From: Burkholderiales bacterium
GTDB taxonomy: Bacteria > Pseudomonadota > Gammaproteobacteria > Burkholderiales > Burkholderiaceae_C
DNA length: 59,002 nucleotides
Assembly (NCBI GenBank): GCA_026400105.1
Contig: JAPLPQ010000068.1
Location: 1-59,002 of the forward strand
Direction: 5' to 3'
Both the position numbers and the translations under genes were made by a program. Below the pieces are notes generated by a model that had not been told where the DNA came from, searched no databases, and saw only the letters and a list, made by a program, of their open reading frames with translations. Every line of letters begins with the position of its first letter. Positions within the stretch are counted from its first letter, which is position 1. Below are positions 25,418 to 36,690 of the stretch, piece by piece.

Positions 25418-27769
25418 TCAAACAAGGCGGGATTGTGGCGGACGCGCCAGCCGCAGCGCATTGCCGATGACCAGCAGCGAGCTGGCCGCCATGCCCAGCC
25501 CGGCCAGCCAGGGCGGCATCCAGCCGGCCAGCGCCAGCGGTACAGCCACCAGGTTGTAGACCGCAGCCCACAACAGGTTCTGGCGCACGACCACCAGGGT
25601 CTTGCGCGCCAGCAAGATCGCCGCGACCAGCTCGTCGAGCTGGCCGCTTTGCACCACGAAATCGGATTGCGCCTGCGCCAGCGGCGCGCCATGGCCGAGT
25701 GCGAAGGAACTGTCGGCGCGTGCCAGCACCGGGCCATCGTTGAGACCGTCGCCGACCATGGCCAGGCGATGGCCCTGCTGTTGCAGCGCAAGCACCTCGG
25801 CGAGCTTGCGCTCGGGGCTGGCCTGCGCGACCACCTGGGTGATGCCGAGCTGGCGCGCCACGCGCTCGGCCGCCTGCGCCTGGTCGCCCGAGAGCAGTCG
25901 GGTCTCGAGTCCGAGCGCATGCAGCTGTGCGACCACTGCCGCCGCCTCCTCGCGCACGCCCTCGTCGAGCACGAAGGTGGCGAGCCAGCCACTGGCATCG
26001 ACCAGATAGCTGCAGGGCTGACCCTCGACCGACTGGCCCGCGCCGAGCAGGCCGGCTTCGTCGAGACCGCAGAAGCGGGCCGACCCGAGCTTGAGCAGGC
26101 TGTCGCCCTGCCCCGCCTGCAAGCCCAGGCCCGGCAGCTCCTGCACTTCGCTGAAGGCCGGCAGCGCCAGGCCCTGCTCCTGGGCGGCGCGCGCGATGGC
26201 GCGCGAGACCGGATGCAGCGAAGCGCTCGCCAGGGACGCCGCCTGCTGCAGCGCCTGCGCGGGCACCAGACCGGGGCGAACCAGGACCTGGCTCAGCACC
26301 AGTCGGTCGCGCGTCAGCGTGCCGGTCTTGTCAAAGACGACAGTATCGATGCCGGCCAGCACCTCGAAGGCCTGCAGGCGCCGCACCAGCACGCCGCGCT
26401 TGGCAAGCGCGCCGGCGGCCGCCAGCATCGCGACCGGAGTCGCGAGCGACAAGGCGCAGGGACAGGTCACGATCAGCACCGCGACCGCGACCGCGATCGC
26501 CTGGTCCGGATCGATCTGCCACCACCACCAGCCCGACAGGGCCGCCGCCAGCAGCACGGCGAGCAGGAAAGGCGCGGCGATCCGGTCGGCGAGCTGGGCC
26601 AGGCGCGGCTTCTCGGTCGAGGCGCGCTCCATCAGCTGGACGATCTGGGCAAAGCGGGTGTCGCGGCCGAGGCGCTCGATGCGCATCAACGCGGCGCCCG
26701 CCAGGTTGTAGCTGCCCGCCACCAGCGCCTCGCCCTGGCGGCGCGTGACGGGATGGGATTCGCCGGTCAGCAAGGCCTCGTCGACCGTGGCACCGGCGCT
26801 CAGCAGCAGGCCGTCGCCCGGGAAGGCCTGGCCGGCCTGCACCCGCACCACGTCGCCCGGCTGCAGCCGCTTGAGCGAGATCGACTCGAAAGCGCCATCG
26901 GCCTGCTGGCGCTCGCAGCGCTCGGGCAGGCGGTTGATCAGCGCGTCGAGGGCACCGGCGGTGCGGTCGCGCGCCTTGAGCTCGAGGTAGCGCCCGCCGA
27001 GCAGGAAGAAGACGAACATGGTCAGCGAGTCGTACCAGATCTCGCTGCCCCAGGGACCGGTCGGGTCGAAGGTGGCGCCGCTGCTGGCGATGAAGGTCAC
27101 GAGGATGCCGATCGAGACCGGGGTATCCATGCCGACGCGGCCACGCCTGAGGTCGCGCCAGGCATTGCCAAAGAAGGGGCCGCTGGCAAACAGCAGCACC
27201 GGCACGCTCAGGATCCAGCAGGCCCAGCGCAGCAGATGCAGCAGATCGGGCGCGATCTCGCCGGGCTGGGTGACATACATCGGCGTCGTGTACATCATGA
27301 CCTGCATCATGCAAAAGCCCGCGACGAACAGGCGCCAGAGCGCCTTGCGCGTCTCGGCCTGGCGCTCGCTGACACTGAGCGCCTGCTGCAGCGGCAGCAG
27401 ACGGTAGCCGGCCGCGCCGACCGCGCGCGCTAGTTCCGAGATCCGGACCAGCGCCGGGTCCCAGCGCACGATCAGGCGCCGCGTGGCCGCGTGCACCTGG
27501 GCCGACAGCACCCCGGGTTTGCCAGCTATCGCCGACTCGACCGCATCGGAGCAGGCCGCGCAGTACATGCCCTGCACCAGCAGCACCGATTCATAGGCCG
27601 CCCGCCCCTGGACCTCGCAGTCCTGGGTGAAATCCTGCTGCTCGACCGGATCGTCGAGCACGCTGAAATCATCGGTGACCGTCAGCGGCCCCCGATGCTG
27701 GCCCAACAGCCAGCCACCCACGCCCTCGACGGGCGCTGGATTGCTGCCAAAAGCCTGGATATCTGCCAT
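25418..27769 (-). CDS. ccoI: Copper-translocating P1B-type ATPase CcoI/FixI
   Basis: Exports copper for assembly of the cbb3 oxidase CuB centre. It has 783 residues. An N-terminal heavy-metal domain contains CAAC (C70/C73) in VQGMYCAACSDAVES. Eight membrane helices are expected, with the metal-site motif CPC in TCPCALSLATP. Further motifs are the TGES loop, the phosphorylation motif DKTGTLT, the HP nucleotide motif in SASLHPVSRA, and GDGLNDGP. The start at 27769 is only about two bases from the predicted transcription start of an FNR-type promoter, so translation may be leaderless. Confidence 0.96.
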   Translation of the reverse strand: MADIQAFGSNPAPVEGVGGWLLGQHRGPLTVTDDFSVLDDPVEQQDFTQDCEVQGRAAYESVLLVQGMYCAACSDAVESAIAGKPGVLSAQVHAATRRLIVRWDPALVRISELARAVGAAGYRLLPLQQALSVSERQAETRKALWRLFVAGFCMMQVMMYTTPMYVTQPGEIAPDLLHLLRWACWILSVPVLLFASGPFFGNAWRDLRRGRVGMDTPVSIGILVTFIASSGATFDPTGPWGSEIWYDSLTMFVFFLLGGRYLELKARDRTAGALDALINRLPERCERQQADGAFESISLKRLQPGDVVRVQAGQAFPGDGLLLSAGATVDEALLTGESHPVTRRQGEALVAGSYNLAGAALMRIERLGRDTRFAQIVQLMERASTEKPRLAQLADRIAAPFLLAVLLAAALSGWWWWQIDPDQAIAVAVAVLIVTCPCALSLATPVAMLAAAGALAKRGVLVRRLQAFEVLAGIDTVVFDKTGTLTRDRLVLSQVLVRPGLVPAQALQQAASLASASLHPVSRAIARAAQEQGLALPAFSEVQELPGLGLQAGQGDSLLKLGSARFCGLDEAGLLGAGQSVEGQPCSYLVDASGWLATFVLDEGVREEAAAVVAQLHALGLETRLLSGDQAQAAERVARQLGITQVVAQASPERKLAEVLALQQQGHRLAMVGDGLNDGPVLARADSSFALGHGAPLAQAQSDFVVQSGQLDELVAAILLARKTLVVVRQNLLWAAVYNLVAVPLALAGWMPPWLAGLGMAASSLLVIGNALRLARPPQSRLV

Positions 27770-27777
27770 AGTCGCGC

Positions 27778-27817
27778 ATTATCTCAGGGTATTCTGACGC
27801 AGCCTGACCTGGATCAA
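27778..27817 (-). promoter_or_regulatory. FNR-type box and -10 element for ccoI, shared with usp
   Basis: CTGACCTGGATCAA (27804-27817) is a near-match to TTGAT-N4-ATCAA. On the minus strand GATAAT (27778-27783) follows 20 bp later as a -10, giving a start near 27771. The box centre is also 84 bp upstream of the divergent usp ATG, so it may serve both genes. Confidence 0.65.
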
Positions 27818-27894
27818 GCCTGTCTGTGCGCAGCAGGCGGTCGGCGGGCATAAACTGCAGCCAGTTCACCATCACTCACGCAATAGGGGGTTTC

Positions 27895-28338
27895 ATGTAC
27901 AAGCGCATATTGGTCGCCACCGATGGCTCCAAACTGTCCGAGGCCGCCGTTGAGCACGCCCTGAACCTGGCCGACCTCACGGGCGCCGAGGTGGTCGCAC
28001 TCAAGGTGGTGCCGCTCTACCCGCAGACCTATTTCGAGGGCGGCGTCGGCGTCGATGCCGAGGAAATCAAGCGCATCGAACAGCAGTGGCAGGACGAGGC
28101 CTTGCTGGTGGTCAATGCGATCAAGTCCGAAGGCCAGAAGCGCCAGATCAAGGTCAAGGCCATGACGGCCAAGTCCGACCTGGTGTCAGAAGCCATCATC
28201 ACTGCGGCCAAGCGCAACAAATGCGACCTGATCGTGATGGCCTCGCACGGGCGCAAGGGCATCAAGCGCCTGCTGCTGGGCAGCGAGACGCAGCAGGTGC
28301 TGACCCACTCCCATATTCCGGTGCTGGTGCTGCGCTAA
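27895..28338 (+). CDS. Universal stress protein, UspA family (oxygen-regulated candidate)
   Basis: 147 residues with the classic Usp start MYKRILVATDGSKLSEAAVEHAL and the ATP-binding motif HGRKGIKRLLLGSETQQVL near the C-terminus. The ATG at 27895 follows AGGGGG; an in-frame start upstream at 27826 would add an unrelated basic extension. It diverges from ccoI across an FNR-type box, and Usp genes in FNR/Anr regulons are known, so induction under low oxygen is likely. It is clearly different in sequence from the other Usp gene at 2362-2805. Confidence 0.92.
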   Translation: MYKRILVATDGSKLSEAAVEHALNLADLTGAEVVALKVVPLYPQTYFEGGVGVDAEEIKRIEQQWQDEALLVVNAIKSEGQKRQIKVKAMTAKSDLVSEAIITAAKRNKCDLIVMASHGRKGIKRLLLGSETQQVLTHSHIPVLVLR

Positions 28339-28339
28339 A

Positions 28340-28377
28340 GACCGGGCCAAGCCGGACCGGGCATGGCTGGCCCGGTC
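28340..28377. terminator. 10-bp inverted repeat between usp and lgt
   Basis: The arms GACCGGGCCA and TGGCCCGGTC are perfect complements around an 18-nt loop, between two convergent genes. There is no T tract, so termination would be unconventional or Rho-assisted. Confidence 0.45.
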
Positions 28378-28399
28378 ATGTGCCGACGGATCAAGCCAA

Positions 28400-29209
28400 T
28401 CAGGCCGAAGGCTGGCGCCGCGCCCACAGCCAGAGCAGCAAGCCAGCCAGGATCATCGGCAGCGACAGCCACTGGCCCATGCTCAGGCCCATCTGCAGCA
28501 GGCCGAGGTGGGCATCGGGCTCGCGGAAATATTCGGCAATGAAGCGCATCAGGCCATAGCCGACCAGGAAGGCGGCCGAGACCTCGCCGCGACGCCGTGG
28601 CCGACGCGCGTAGAGCCAGAGCAGGACGAACAGCAGCAGGCCCTCGAGCGCGAACTGGTAGAGCTGCGAGGGGTGACGCGGCAGGTCGCCAGCGCCGCGA
28701 AACAGCATGGCCCAGGGCAGCGCGGGATCGGCCACCCGGCCCCAGAGCTCGCCATTGATGAAGTTGCCGATGCGTCCGGCCGCGAGTCCGGTCGGCACGC
28801 AGGGCGCGATGAAGTCCATCACCTGGAGCCAGGGCTTGTGGCGCGAATGCGCGAACCAGACCATCGCCAGCAGCACGCCGAGCATGCCGCCGTGAAAGCT
28901 CATGCCGCCCTCCCAGACCGCGAACACCTTGAGCGGATGCGCCAGGTACTCGAGCGGCTTGTAGAACAGCACATAGCCGATCCGGCCGCCGAGCACGACG
29001 CCCAGCACACCGAGGAACAGGATGTCCTCGACATCGCGCGCGCTCCAGGCGCCCCGCCCCTCGATCGGCGCGAAGGACGGATGACGCAGACGCCGCCGGC
29101 CCAGCCAGACGAACATCAGGAAGGCCGCCAGATAGGTCAGTCCATACCAGTGGACGGACAAGGGCCCCAGGCGCAGGGCCACCGGATCGATTTGCGGATG
29201 GATCAACAT
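28400..29209 (-). CDS. lgt: Prolipoprotein diacylglyceryl transferase
   Basis: An inner-membrane enzyme that transfers diacylglycerol from phosphatidylglycerol to the lipobox cysteine of prelipoproteins. It has 269 residues with about seven transmembrane helices. The Lgt signature [14 protein letters not shown] is present, as are the [13 protein letters not shown] start, the [12 protein letters not shown] segment and [13 protein letters not shown] with the essential histidine. The ATG at 29209 is the first conserved residue. It converges on the usp gene. Confidence 0.96.
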   Translation of the reverse strand: MLIHPQIDPVALRLGPLSVHWYGLTYLAAFLMFVWLGRRRLRHPSFAPIEGRGAWSARDVEDILFLGVLGVVLGGRIGYVLFYKPLEYLAHPLKVFAVWEGGMSFHGGMLGVLLAMVWFAHSRHKPWLQVMDFIAPCVPTGLAAGRIGNFINGELWGRVADPALPWAMLFRGAGDLPRHPSQLYQFALEGLLLFVLLWLYARRPRRRGEVSAAFLVGYGLMRFIAEYFREPDAHLGLLQMGLSMGQWLSLPMILAGLLLWLWARRQPSA

Positions 29210-29266
29210 GGGTCCATTGTGCCAGCGCGACAGGCCCGGTCCGGCCTGGGCCGCGCGCAGCCCGCA

Positions 29267-29509
29267 TCAGCGCCGATCCAGCGGCGGCAGGCCCAGACGC
29301 CGACGGCCTTCAGCCAGGCGCCGGCGCTTGCGCTCGTCCATCTTCACGCTGGCCTGGCGCTTGGTGTAGCCGAAGTGGTCGGCCCACCACCACCAGAGCA
29401 CGGCAGCCCCGAAGGGCGACAGCACCCACCACCAGTCCCAGGCCGCGACCGGCTCGATTTGCAGGTACTTGAGCAGCGCCAGCGCCAGCCCCAGCAGCAA
29501 CAGATACAT
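29267..29509 (-). CDS. Small Trp-rich membrane protein (TIGR04438-type)
   Basis: 80 residues. An N-terminal hydrophobic helix is followed by WDWWWVLSPFGAAVLWWWWADHFGYTKRQ, then a very basic tail (KMDERKRRRLAEGRRRLGLPP). This tryptophan pattern is characteristic of a short family found mostly in Burkholderiales; function is unknown. The ATG at 29509 has AGGGAG seven bases upstream and gives a membrane N-terminus; an ATG 33 bp further out (29542) adds TSRVRGREFA and places that ribosome site inside the gene. It lies downstream of acs, upstream of lgt. Confidence 0.75.
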   Translation of the reverse strand: MYLLLLGLALALLKYLQIEPVAAWDWWWVLSPFGAAVLWWWWADHFGYTKRQASVKMDERKRRRLAEGRRRLGLPPLDRR

Positions 29510-29569
29510 CGCAAACTCCCTGCCGCGAACGCGGCTTGTCATGGTCTTGCATGGTAGCCCCGCCGCGCC

Positions 29570-29600
29570 AAAAAAAACAGCCCGCCGAGGGGCGGGCTGC
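29570..29600 (-). terminator. acs terminator
   Basis: CAGCCCGCC-cctc-GGCGGGCTG-type stem on the minus strand, followed by T8. It lies 20 bp after the acs stop. Confidence 0.85.
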
Positions 29601-29620
29601 TGGCTGAGTCAAGGGCGGAC

Positions 29621-31615
<1,995 letters not shown>

Positions 31616-31751
31616 GAGGTCTCCTCTGTAATTGCTCGATGATGGCTATCGACATGAATGTGCGCGGCCTCTCTGACGAGGCTCTTACACCGTCAGCCGG
31701 GCAAGGCCGCACGCGCCCCCTACAATTGACGCGCCAACCCCAACCCACGCA

Positions 31752-32354
31752 ATGAGCTCCATCAAGACCGACCCCACCCAGCCGATAGGCCCCTTGTCGC
31801 AACTGATCTTTGCCAGTCGTTGGCTGCAGTTGCCGCTCTACCTCGGCCTGATTGCCGCCCAGGGCATCTATGTCTACCATTTCTGGGTCGAGCTGATCCA
31901 CCTGATCGAGGCCGCCTTCGGCAACCAGAATGCGCTCAACGCGCTGGTCACGAGCATGGGCTACAAGACCGGCTCGGAAGTGACCGCGCTCAACGAGACC
32001 ATCATCATGCTGGTGGTGCTCGCGCTGATCGACGTCGTGATGATCTCGAACCTGCTGATCATGGTGATCGTGGGCGGCTACGAGACCTTCGTCAGCCGGA
32101 TGGGACTCGAGAGCCACCCCGACCAGCCCGAGTGGCTCAGCCATGTCAATGCCTCGGTGCTCAAGGTCAAGCTGGCCACCGCCATCATCGGCATCTCGTC
32201 GATCCACCTGCTCAAGACCTTCATCAACGCCGCCAACTACGACGAGAAGGTGCTGATGTGGCAGACCATCATCCACGCCGTGTTCCTGCTCAGCGCGATG
32301 GCGATCGCCTTTACCGACCGCCTGCTGAACCTGTCCGCCGCCGAGAAGCACTGA
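31752..32354 (+). CDS. UPF0114/YqhA-family membrane protein
   Basis: 200 residues with about four transmembrane segments. It resembles the TIGR00645/UPF0114 family: an early [17 protein letters not shown] segment, a central [25 protein letters not shown] helix-loop, and a final [17 protein letters not shown] helix. The family is widespread in proteobacteria but its function is not established. It is followed by fumarase 35 bp downstream on the same strand, so the two may be co-transcribed. Confidence 0.88.
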   Translation: MSSIKTDPTQPIGPLSQLIFASRWLQLPLYLGLIAAQGIYVYHFWVELIHLIEAAFGNQNALNALVTSMGYKTGSEVTALNETIIMLVVLALIDVVMISNLLIMVIVGGYETFVSRMGLESHPDQPEWLSHVNASVLKVKLATAIIGISSIHLLKTFINAANYDEKVLMWQTIIHAVFLLSAMAIAFTDRLLNLSAAEKH

Positions 32355-32389
32355 AGCCGACCCTTTTTTGACCCCCTGAAAGACCTGCC

Positions 32390-33940
32390 ATGACCGCCAT
32401 CAAACAGGAAGACCTGATCCAGTCCATCGCGGACGCCTTCCAGTACATCAGCTTCTATCACCCGCTGGACTACATCAAGGCACTGGGTGAAGCCTACGAG
32501 CGCGAACAAAGCCCGGCCGCCAAGGACGCGATCGCCCAGATCCTGACCAACAGCCGCATGTCGGCCGAGGGCCACCGCCCGATCTGCCAGGACACCGGCA
32601 TCGGCATGGTCTTCATCAAGGTCGGCATGAACGTCAGCTGGCCCGACGCGACCATGGGCATCCAGCAGATGATCGACGAAGGCGTGCGCCGCGCCTACGC
32701 CAACCCCGACAACCCGCTGCGCGCCTCGGTGCTGGCCGACCCGGCCGGTGCCCGCCGCAACACCAAGGACAACACCCCGGCCGTGGTGCATTTCGAGATC
32801 GTCCCGGGCGACCAGGTCGAGGTGATCTGCGCGGCCAAGGGCGGCGGCTCGGAAGCCAAGGCCAAGTTCGCGATGCTGAACCCGTCCGACGACCTGGTCG
32901 ACTGGATACTCAAGACCGTGCCGACCATGGGCGCGGGCTGGTGCCCGCCGGGCATCCTGGGCATCGGCATCGGCGGCACGCCCGAGAAGGCGATGCTGCT
33001 GGCCAAGGAGTCGATCATGGCTCCGGTCGACATCCACGAGCTGATCGCCAAGGCCAAGGGCGGCGCCACGCTGACCCGCCCCGAGCAGCTGCGCCTGGAG
33101 CTGTACGAGAAGGTCAACGCGCTGGGCATCGGTGCGCAGGGCCTGGGCGGCCTGACCACGGTGCTCGACGTCAAGGTGCTGGACTACCCCTGCCACGCCG
33201 CCAACCTGCCGGTCGCGATCGTGCCCAACTGCGCCGCGACCCGCCACTGCCATTTCCACCTCGACGGCTCCGGCCCGGCCAAGATCGAGCCGCCCAAGCT
33301 GGAAGACTGGCCGGCCGTGACCTGGACGCCCGACACCCAGTCGGCCACCCGCGTCAACCTCGACAGCCTGACCAAGGAAGAAGTCGCGGGCTGGAAGGTC
33401 GGCCAGAAGCTGCTGCTCAACGGCAAGATGCTGACCGGCCGTGACGCCGCGCACAAGCGCATCGCCGACATGCTGGCCAAGGGCGAGCCGCTGCCGGTCG
33501 ACTTCACCAACCGCGTGATCTACTACGTCGGCCCGGTCGATCCGGTGCGTGACGAGGTCGTCGGCCCGGCCGGCCCGACCACCGGCACCCGGATGGACAA
33601 GTTCACCCGCATGATGCTCGAGAAGACCGGCCTGATCTCGATGATCGGCAAGTCCGAGCGCGGCCCGGTCGCGATCGAAGCGATCAAGGACAACCAGAGC
33701 GCCTACCTGATGGCCGTCGGCGGCGCCGCCTACCTGGTGGCCAAGGCGATCAAGTCGGCCAAGGTGGTGGGCTTCGCCGACCTCGGCATGGAAGCGATCT
33801 ACGAGTTCGACGTCAAGGACATGCCGGTGACGGTGGCGGTCGACTCGAGCGGCGCCAACGTGCACGCCAGCGGCCCGGCCGAATGGCAAAAGCGCATCGC
33901 CAGCGGCGAGTTCAAGGGCATCGCGATCTCGGCCAACTGA
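32390..33940 (+). CDS. Class I fumarate hydratase ([4Fe-4S])
   Basis: Converts fumarate to malate in the TCA cycle using an oxygen-sensitive [4Fe-4S] cluster, as in FumA/FumB. It has 516 residues. The N-terminal alpha region has RPICQDTGIGMVFIKVG, the central region AAKGGGSEAKAKFAML and WCPPGILGIGIGGTPEKAM, and the C-terminal beta region FTNRVIYYVGPVDPVRDEVVGPAGPTT with MIGKSERGP. Candidate cluster cysteines include those in PICQDT, GWCPPG and PNCAATRHC. It is followed by a strong terminator. Confidence 0.96.
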   Translation: MTAIKQEDLIQSIADAFQYISFYHPLDYIKALGEAYEREQSPAAKDAIAQILTNSRMSAEGHRPICQDTGIGMVFIKVGMNVSWPDATMGIQQMIDEGVRRAYANPDNPLRASVLADPAGARRNTKDNTPAVVHFEIVPGDQVEVICAAKGGGSEAKAKFAMLNPSDDLVDWILKTVPTMGAGWCPPGILGIGIGGTPEKAMLLAKESIMAPVDIHELIAKAKGGATLTRPEQLRLELYEKVNALGIGAQGLGGLTTVLDVKVLDYPCHAANLPVAIVPNCAATRHCHFHLDGSGPAKIEPPKLEDWPAVTWTPDTQSATRVNLDSLTKEEVAGWKVGQKLLLNGKMLTGRDAAHKRIADMLAKGEPLPVDFTNRVIYYVGPVDPVRDEVVGPAGPTTGTRMDKFTRMMLEKTGLISMIGKSERGPVAIEAIKDNQSAYLMAVGGAAYLVAKAIKSAKVVGFADLGMEAIYEFDVKDMPVTVAVDSSGANVHASGPAEWQKRIASGEFKGIAISAN

Positions 33941-33972
33941 GGCGGGTGGCGCCCGCTGCGGGCGCCCCAGGC

Positions 33973-34007
33973 AAAAAGCCCCTGTCGATCACCGGCAGGG
34001 GCTTTTT
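33973..34007. terminator. Bidirectional terminator after fumarase
   Basis: AAAAAGCCCCTG...CAGGGGCTTTTT makes a long stem with A and T runs on either side. It can end fumarase (+) and the convergent gene at 34053 (-). Confidence 0.88.
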
Positions 34008-34052
34008 GCTGTCCTGACTGCTGACCAGGAGCCGTCCGGGCCGACTACGGGT

Positions 34053-34679
34053 TCAGTGCAGATGGCGCGGCTTGCGCGGGCCGCCATGGCCGCCGGCAGG
34101 GCCATTGCTGCCGCGCGGCGGACGGCCGAGCTGCATCGAGCTGATCAGGTCGTCGAAGCGGCCGGTGAACAGCTTGTCGATCGCACCGACCACCTCGCCG
34201 AGTTCGGAGCCGTCGAAATGGCGCTCCATCAGATGCACCACGTCCTGCACCAGCAGGTCGCGCTGGACCTGCATGATGGCGGCCGGATTCGGGCCGACGA
34301 ACAGCAGCAGGAAGTCGTCGCGCGCCTCGGTCTCGGGCGGTGCCTCCTCCTCGTCGAACTCGAGGTCGTAGAACGAGACCTCGAGCGCCGCGCCGGAGGC
34401 CGCGATTTCATTCAGACCCATGCAGACCTCGTCGAGCGCATGGCGGAAATCCTCGTCGCCCTCGACGCTCCAGCACAGCTGCAGCAGATGCTCCTTGGCG
34501 TCGAAGCGGATGCCGGGCTCGTCCTCGTAGAAGCTCGGCGCCGCCTCGAGCAGGTTCTTGGCGCCGGTGTACTTCCACAGCGGCTTGAGCGTTTCCTGCA
34601 GGGTCTTGTAATCCACATCGTCGCGCAGGAGGATGTCACCATGGACGTGGATCTCGAAAGGCGGGGTGAATGAGGTCAT
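34053..34679 (-). CDS. Uncharacterised acidic protein (possibly DUF6806)
   Basis: 208 residues, soluble and acidic, without signal peptide or membrane segment. The N-terminus FTPPFEIHVHGDILLRDDVDY looks like a strand-rich start. The middle has DEVCMGLNEIAASGAALEVSFYDLEFDEEEAPPE, and the C-terminus ends in a Gly/Arg/His-rich tail (RGSNGPAGGHGGPRKPRHLH). It resembles a Burkholderiales-restricted family that I tentatively recall as DUF6806; no function is known. The ATG at 34679 starts the conserved region. Confidence 0.72.
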   Translation of the reverse strand: MTSFTPPFEIHVHGDILLRDDVDYKTLQETLKPLWKYTGAKNLLEAAPSFYEDEPGIRFDAKEHLLQLCWSVEGDEDFRHALDEVCMGLNEIAASGAALEVSFYDLEFDEEEAPPETEARDDFLLLFVGPNPAAIMQVQRDLLVQDVVHLMERHFDGSELGEVVGAIDKLFTGRFDDLISSMQLGRPPRGSNGPAGGHGGPRKPRHLH

Positions 34680-34862
34680 GGTGTTGCTCGCGGTTGTGCG
34701 CTGGTCCTGCCTTCGGCTGACGACCGAATTGTAGAGCCTGGATGCCAGCGGAAATGGGGCTGAATCGGGGGGATGGCCGCAGCCGAAGTCGGCGGGCAGG
34801 TAGATCAAGCGCTGGCCGACTGGGCGGCTCGCGGTCATGGCAGGCGCTGCTGCGGCGCTGCC

Positions 34863-34951
34863 TGGTGCCCCGGACCGGAATCGAACCGGTACGCCCGATT
34901 AGAGGCGGCGGATTTTAAGTCCGATGTGTCTACCAGTTTCACCACCGGGGC
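34863..34951 (-). tRNA. tRNA-Leu (anticodon TAA)
   Basis: Class II tRNA, 89 nt, with encoded CCA. Acceptor GCCCCGG pairs with CCGGGGC. The anticodon loop CTTAAAA gives UAA for UUA/UUG codons. The long variable arm and the T-loop GGTTCGATTCC are clear. It stands alone between the 34053 gene and the YlqF-type GTPase. Confidence 0.96.
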
Positions 34952-34988
34952 CAACCGCGTAGTTTACCCCAGATGACGAAAAACCGGT

Positions 34989-35936
34989 TCAGGCCTCGCC
35001 GCGGTACTGGCCGCGACGCTGGGCCAGCTTCTTTTCGCGCTCGGCCGCATGCCGGGCTTCGGCCTCGAGACCGGCGGCGAGCCAGCGCGCGAACTGCTCC
35101 GGGGTTTCGAGCGTGATCCGGCCCAGCACCCCGCTGCGGAAGTCGGTCAGCAGGGTCTCGGCCGCCTTTTGTGCATTGAGCTTGCCACCCGGCAGCAGCG
35201 CGCCACGCTTCTTGCCGATCGCGAACAGCAGCTCCTCGTCCTTCATGGCAGCGACCGCCTCGGGCGTCCAGCCCCATTTGTAGCGCGCCTCGAGCAGCGC
35301 CGCATAAGGGCCTTGCAGGACCTTGAGCAGCTCGAGCGCGATCAGCTCCTCGTCGAAGGCGTTGCGCCCGACCGCGCCGCTGGCGGCGAGGTGGTGGCCG
35401 CTCTCGGGCACGACGATCTTGGGCCAGAGCATGCCGGGGGTGTCGTAGAGATAGAAATCGTCGGCCAGCACGATGCGCTGCTCGACCTTGGTCACGCCGG
35501 CCTCGTCACCGGTCTTGGTCGCGCGCTTGCCCTTGAGGGTGTTGACCAGGGTCGACTTGCCGACGTTCGGAATGCCGCCGATCAGCACGCGCAGCGGCTT
35601 GGCCATGCCGCCGCGCAGCGGCGCGAGCTCGCGGCAGGCCGCGATGATGGCCTTGGCCGGCGAGGTCTCGCTGGCGTCGAGCGCGATGGCCAGGGTGCCG
35701 GGCTGGGCGTTGTAATGCGCCAGCCATTGCGCGGTGCGCACCGGATCGGCCAGGTCCTGCTTGTTGAGCACCTTGAGCGTGGGCTTGCCTGCCGTCAGCT
35801 GGGCCAGCAAGGGATTGGCGCTGGAGCCGGGCAGGCGTGCATCGAGCAGCTCGACCACGACATCGAGCTCCTTGACGCGCTCGAGGATCGCCTTCCTGGT
35901 GGCGTGCATGTGACCGGGAAACCATTGGACCGACAT
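34989..35936 (-). CDS. YlqF/RbgA-type ribosome biogenesis GTPase
   Basis: 315 residues. A circularly permuted GTPase: G4 NKQD comes first (about residue 58), then G1 GGIPNVGKSTLVN (about 119-131) and G3 DTPG (about 166). The N-terminal WFPGHMHATRKAI is the RbgA/YlqF hallmark. The protein is expected to assist large ribosomal subunit assembly. The C-terminal region is Lys/Arg-rich for RNA contact. The ATG at 35936 gives MSVQWFPGHM. It lies downstream of the HAD phosphatase gene, separated by 82 bp. Confidence 0.93.
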   Translation of the reverse strand: MSVQWFPGHMHATRKAILERVKELDVVVELLDARLPGSSANPLLAQLTAGKPTLKVLNKQDLADPVRTAQWLAHYNAQPGTLAIALDASETSPAKAIIAACRELAPLRGGMAKPLRVLIGGIPNVGKSTLVNTLKGKRATKTGDEAGVTKVEQRIVLADDFYLYDTPGMLWPKIVVPESGHHLAASGAVGRNAFDEELIALELLKVLQGPYAALLEARYKWGWTPEAVAAMKDEELLFAIGKKRGALLPGGKLNAQKAAETLLTDFRSGVLGRITLETPEQFARWLAAGLEAEARHAAEREKKLAQRRGQYRGEA

Positions 35937-36018
35937 CTTGTTCTCTCAGGGAAACGCTGTTGATTGGGGTCGATTGTGCCCGTGCCGGGCCGCTTCGGTG
36001 CCGGGACCGGACGCGGGC

Positions 36019-36678
36019 TCAGGCCTCGGCCAGCAACCAGTCGTGCAGTTCACGCACCGAATGCGCGACATGCAGCGGCTGCAGGGCCTCGAAGGCGGCC
36101 GGATCATGCGCGCCATAGCTGACGCCTAAGCTGGCGCAGCCGGCATTGAGCGCCATCTGCAGGTCGTGGGTGGTGTCGCCAATCATCAGCGTGCGCTCGG
36201 GTTCGACACCGAACTCGCGCATCAGCTCAAGCAGCATCTGCGGGCTGGGCTTGCCGGCGGTCTCGTCGGCGGTGCGGCTGCCGTCGAATACGCCTTGCAG
36301 CTCGACATGGCGCAGCGTCTCGTCGAGGCCGCGCCGGCTTTTTCCCGTGGCGACTGCCAGCCAGTGGTGGCGCGACTTGAGATCGGCCAGCAGCGGCAGC
36401 ACGCCGTCGAACAGGCTGATGTCATGCTGGCGCGCGAGGTAATGGTGGCGGTAGCGTTCGCCCAGGCGCGGGTACTGCTCGGGCGGCACATCGGGCGCCG
36501 CGTGGGCGAGCGCCTGCATCAGCCCCATGCCGATCACATAGGAGGCCTGGGCATCGCTGGGCACGCTGCCGCCGACATCGTGCACCGCCTGCTGGATGCT
36601 GCGCGTGATCAGGAGGGTGGAGTCGAACAGGGTGCCATCCCAGTCGAAGGCGATCAGGTCGAAACGGCGTGGGCGCAT
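36019..36678 (-). CDS. HAD-family hydrolase, phosphoglycolate phosphatase-like
   Basis: 219 residues. HAD motif I is FDWDGTLFDST (nucleophile D and acid/base D), motif II AVATGKSRRGLDE, motif III lysine in ETAGKPSPQ, and motif IV MIGDTTHDLQMA. The four-helix cap lies between motifs I and II. This matches Gph/YjjG-like phosphatases; phosphoglycolate is a guess by similarity. In Burkholderiales such a gene commonly follows rluC. Here hns and a terminator lie between them. Confidence 0.9.
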   Translation of the reverse strand: MRPRRFDLIAFDWDGTLFDSTLLITRSIQQAVHDVGGSVPSDAQASYVIGMGLMQALAHAAPDVPPEQYPRLGERYRHHYLARQHDISLFDGVLPLLADLKSRHHWLAVATGKSRRGLDETLRHVELQGVFDGSRTADETAGKPSPQMLLELMREFGVEPERTLMIGDTTHDLQMALNAGCASLGVSYGAHDPAAFEALQPLHVAHSVRELHDWLLAEA

Positions 36679-36690
36679 GATGACGAGCTC

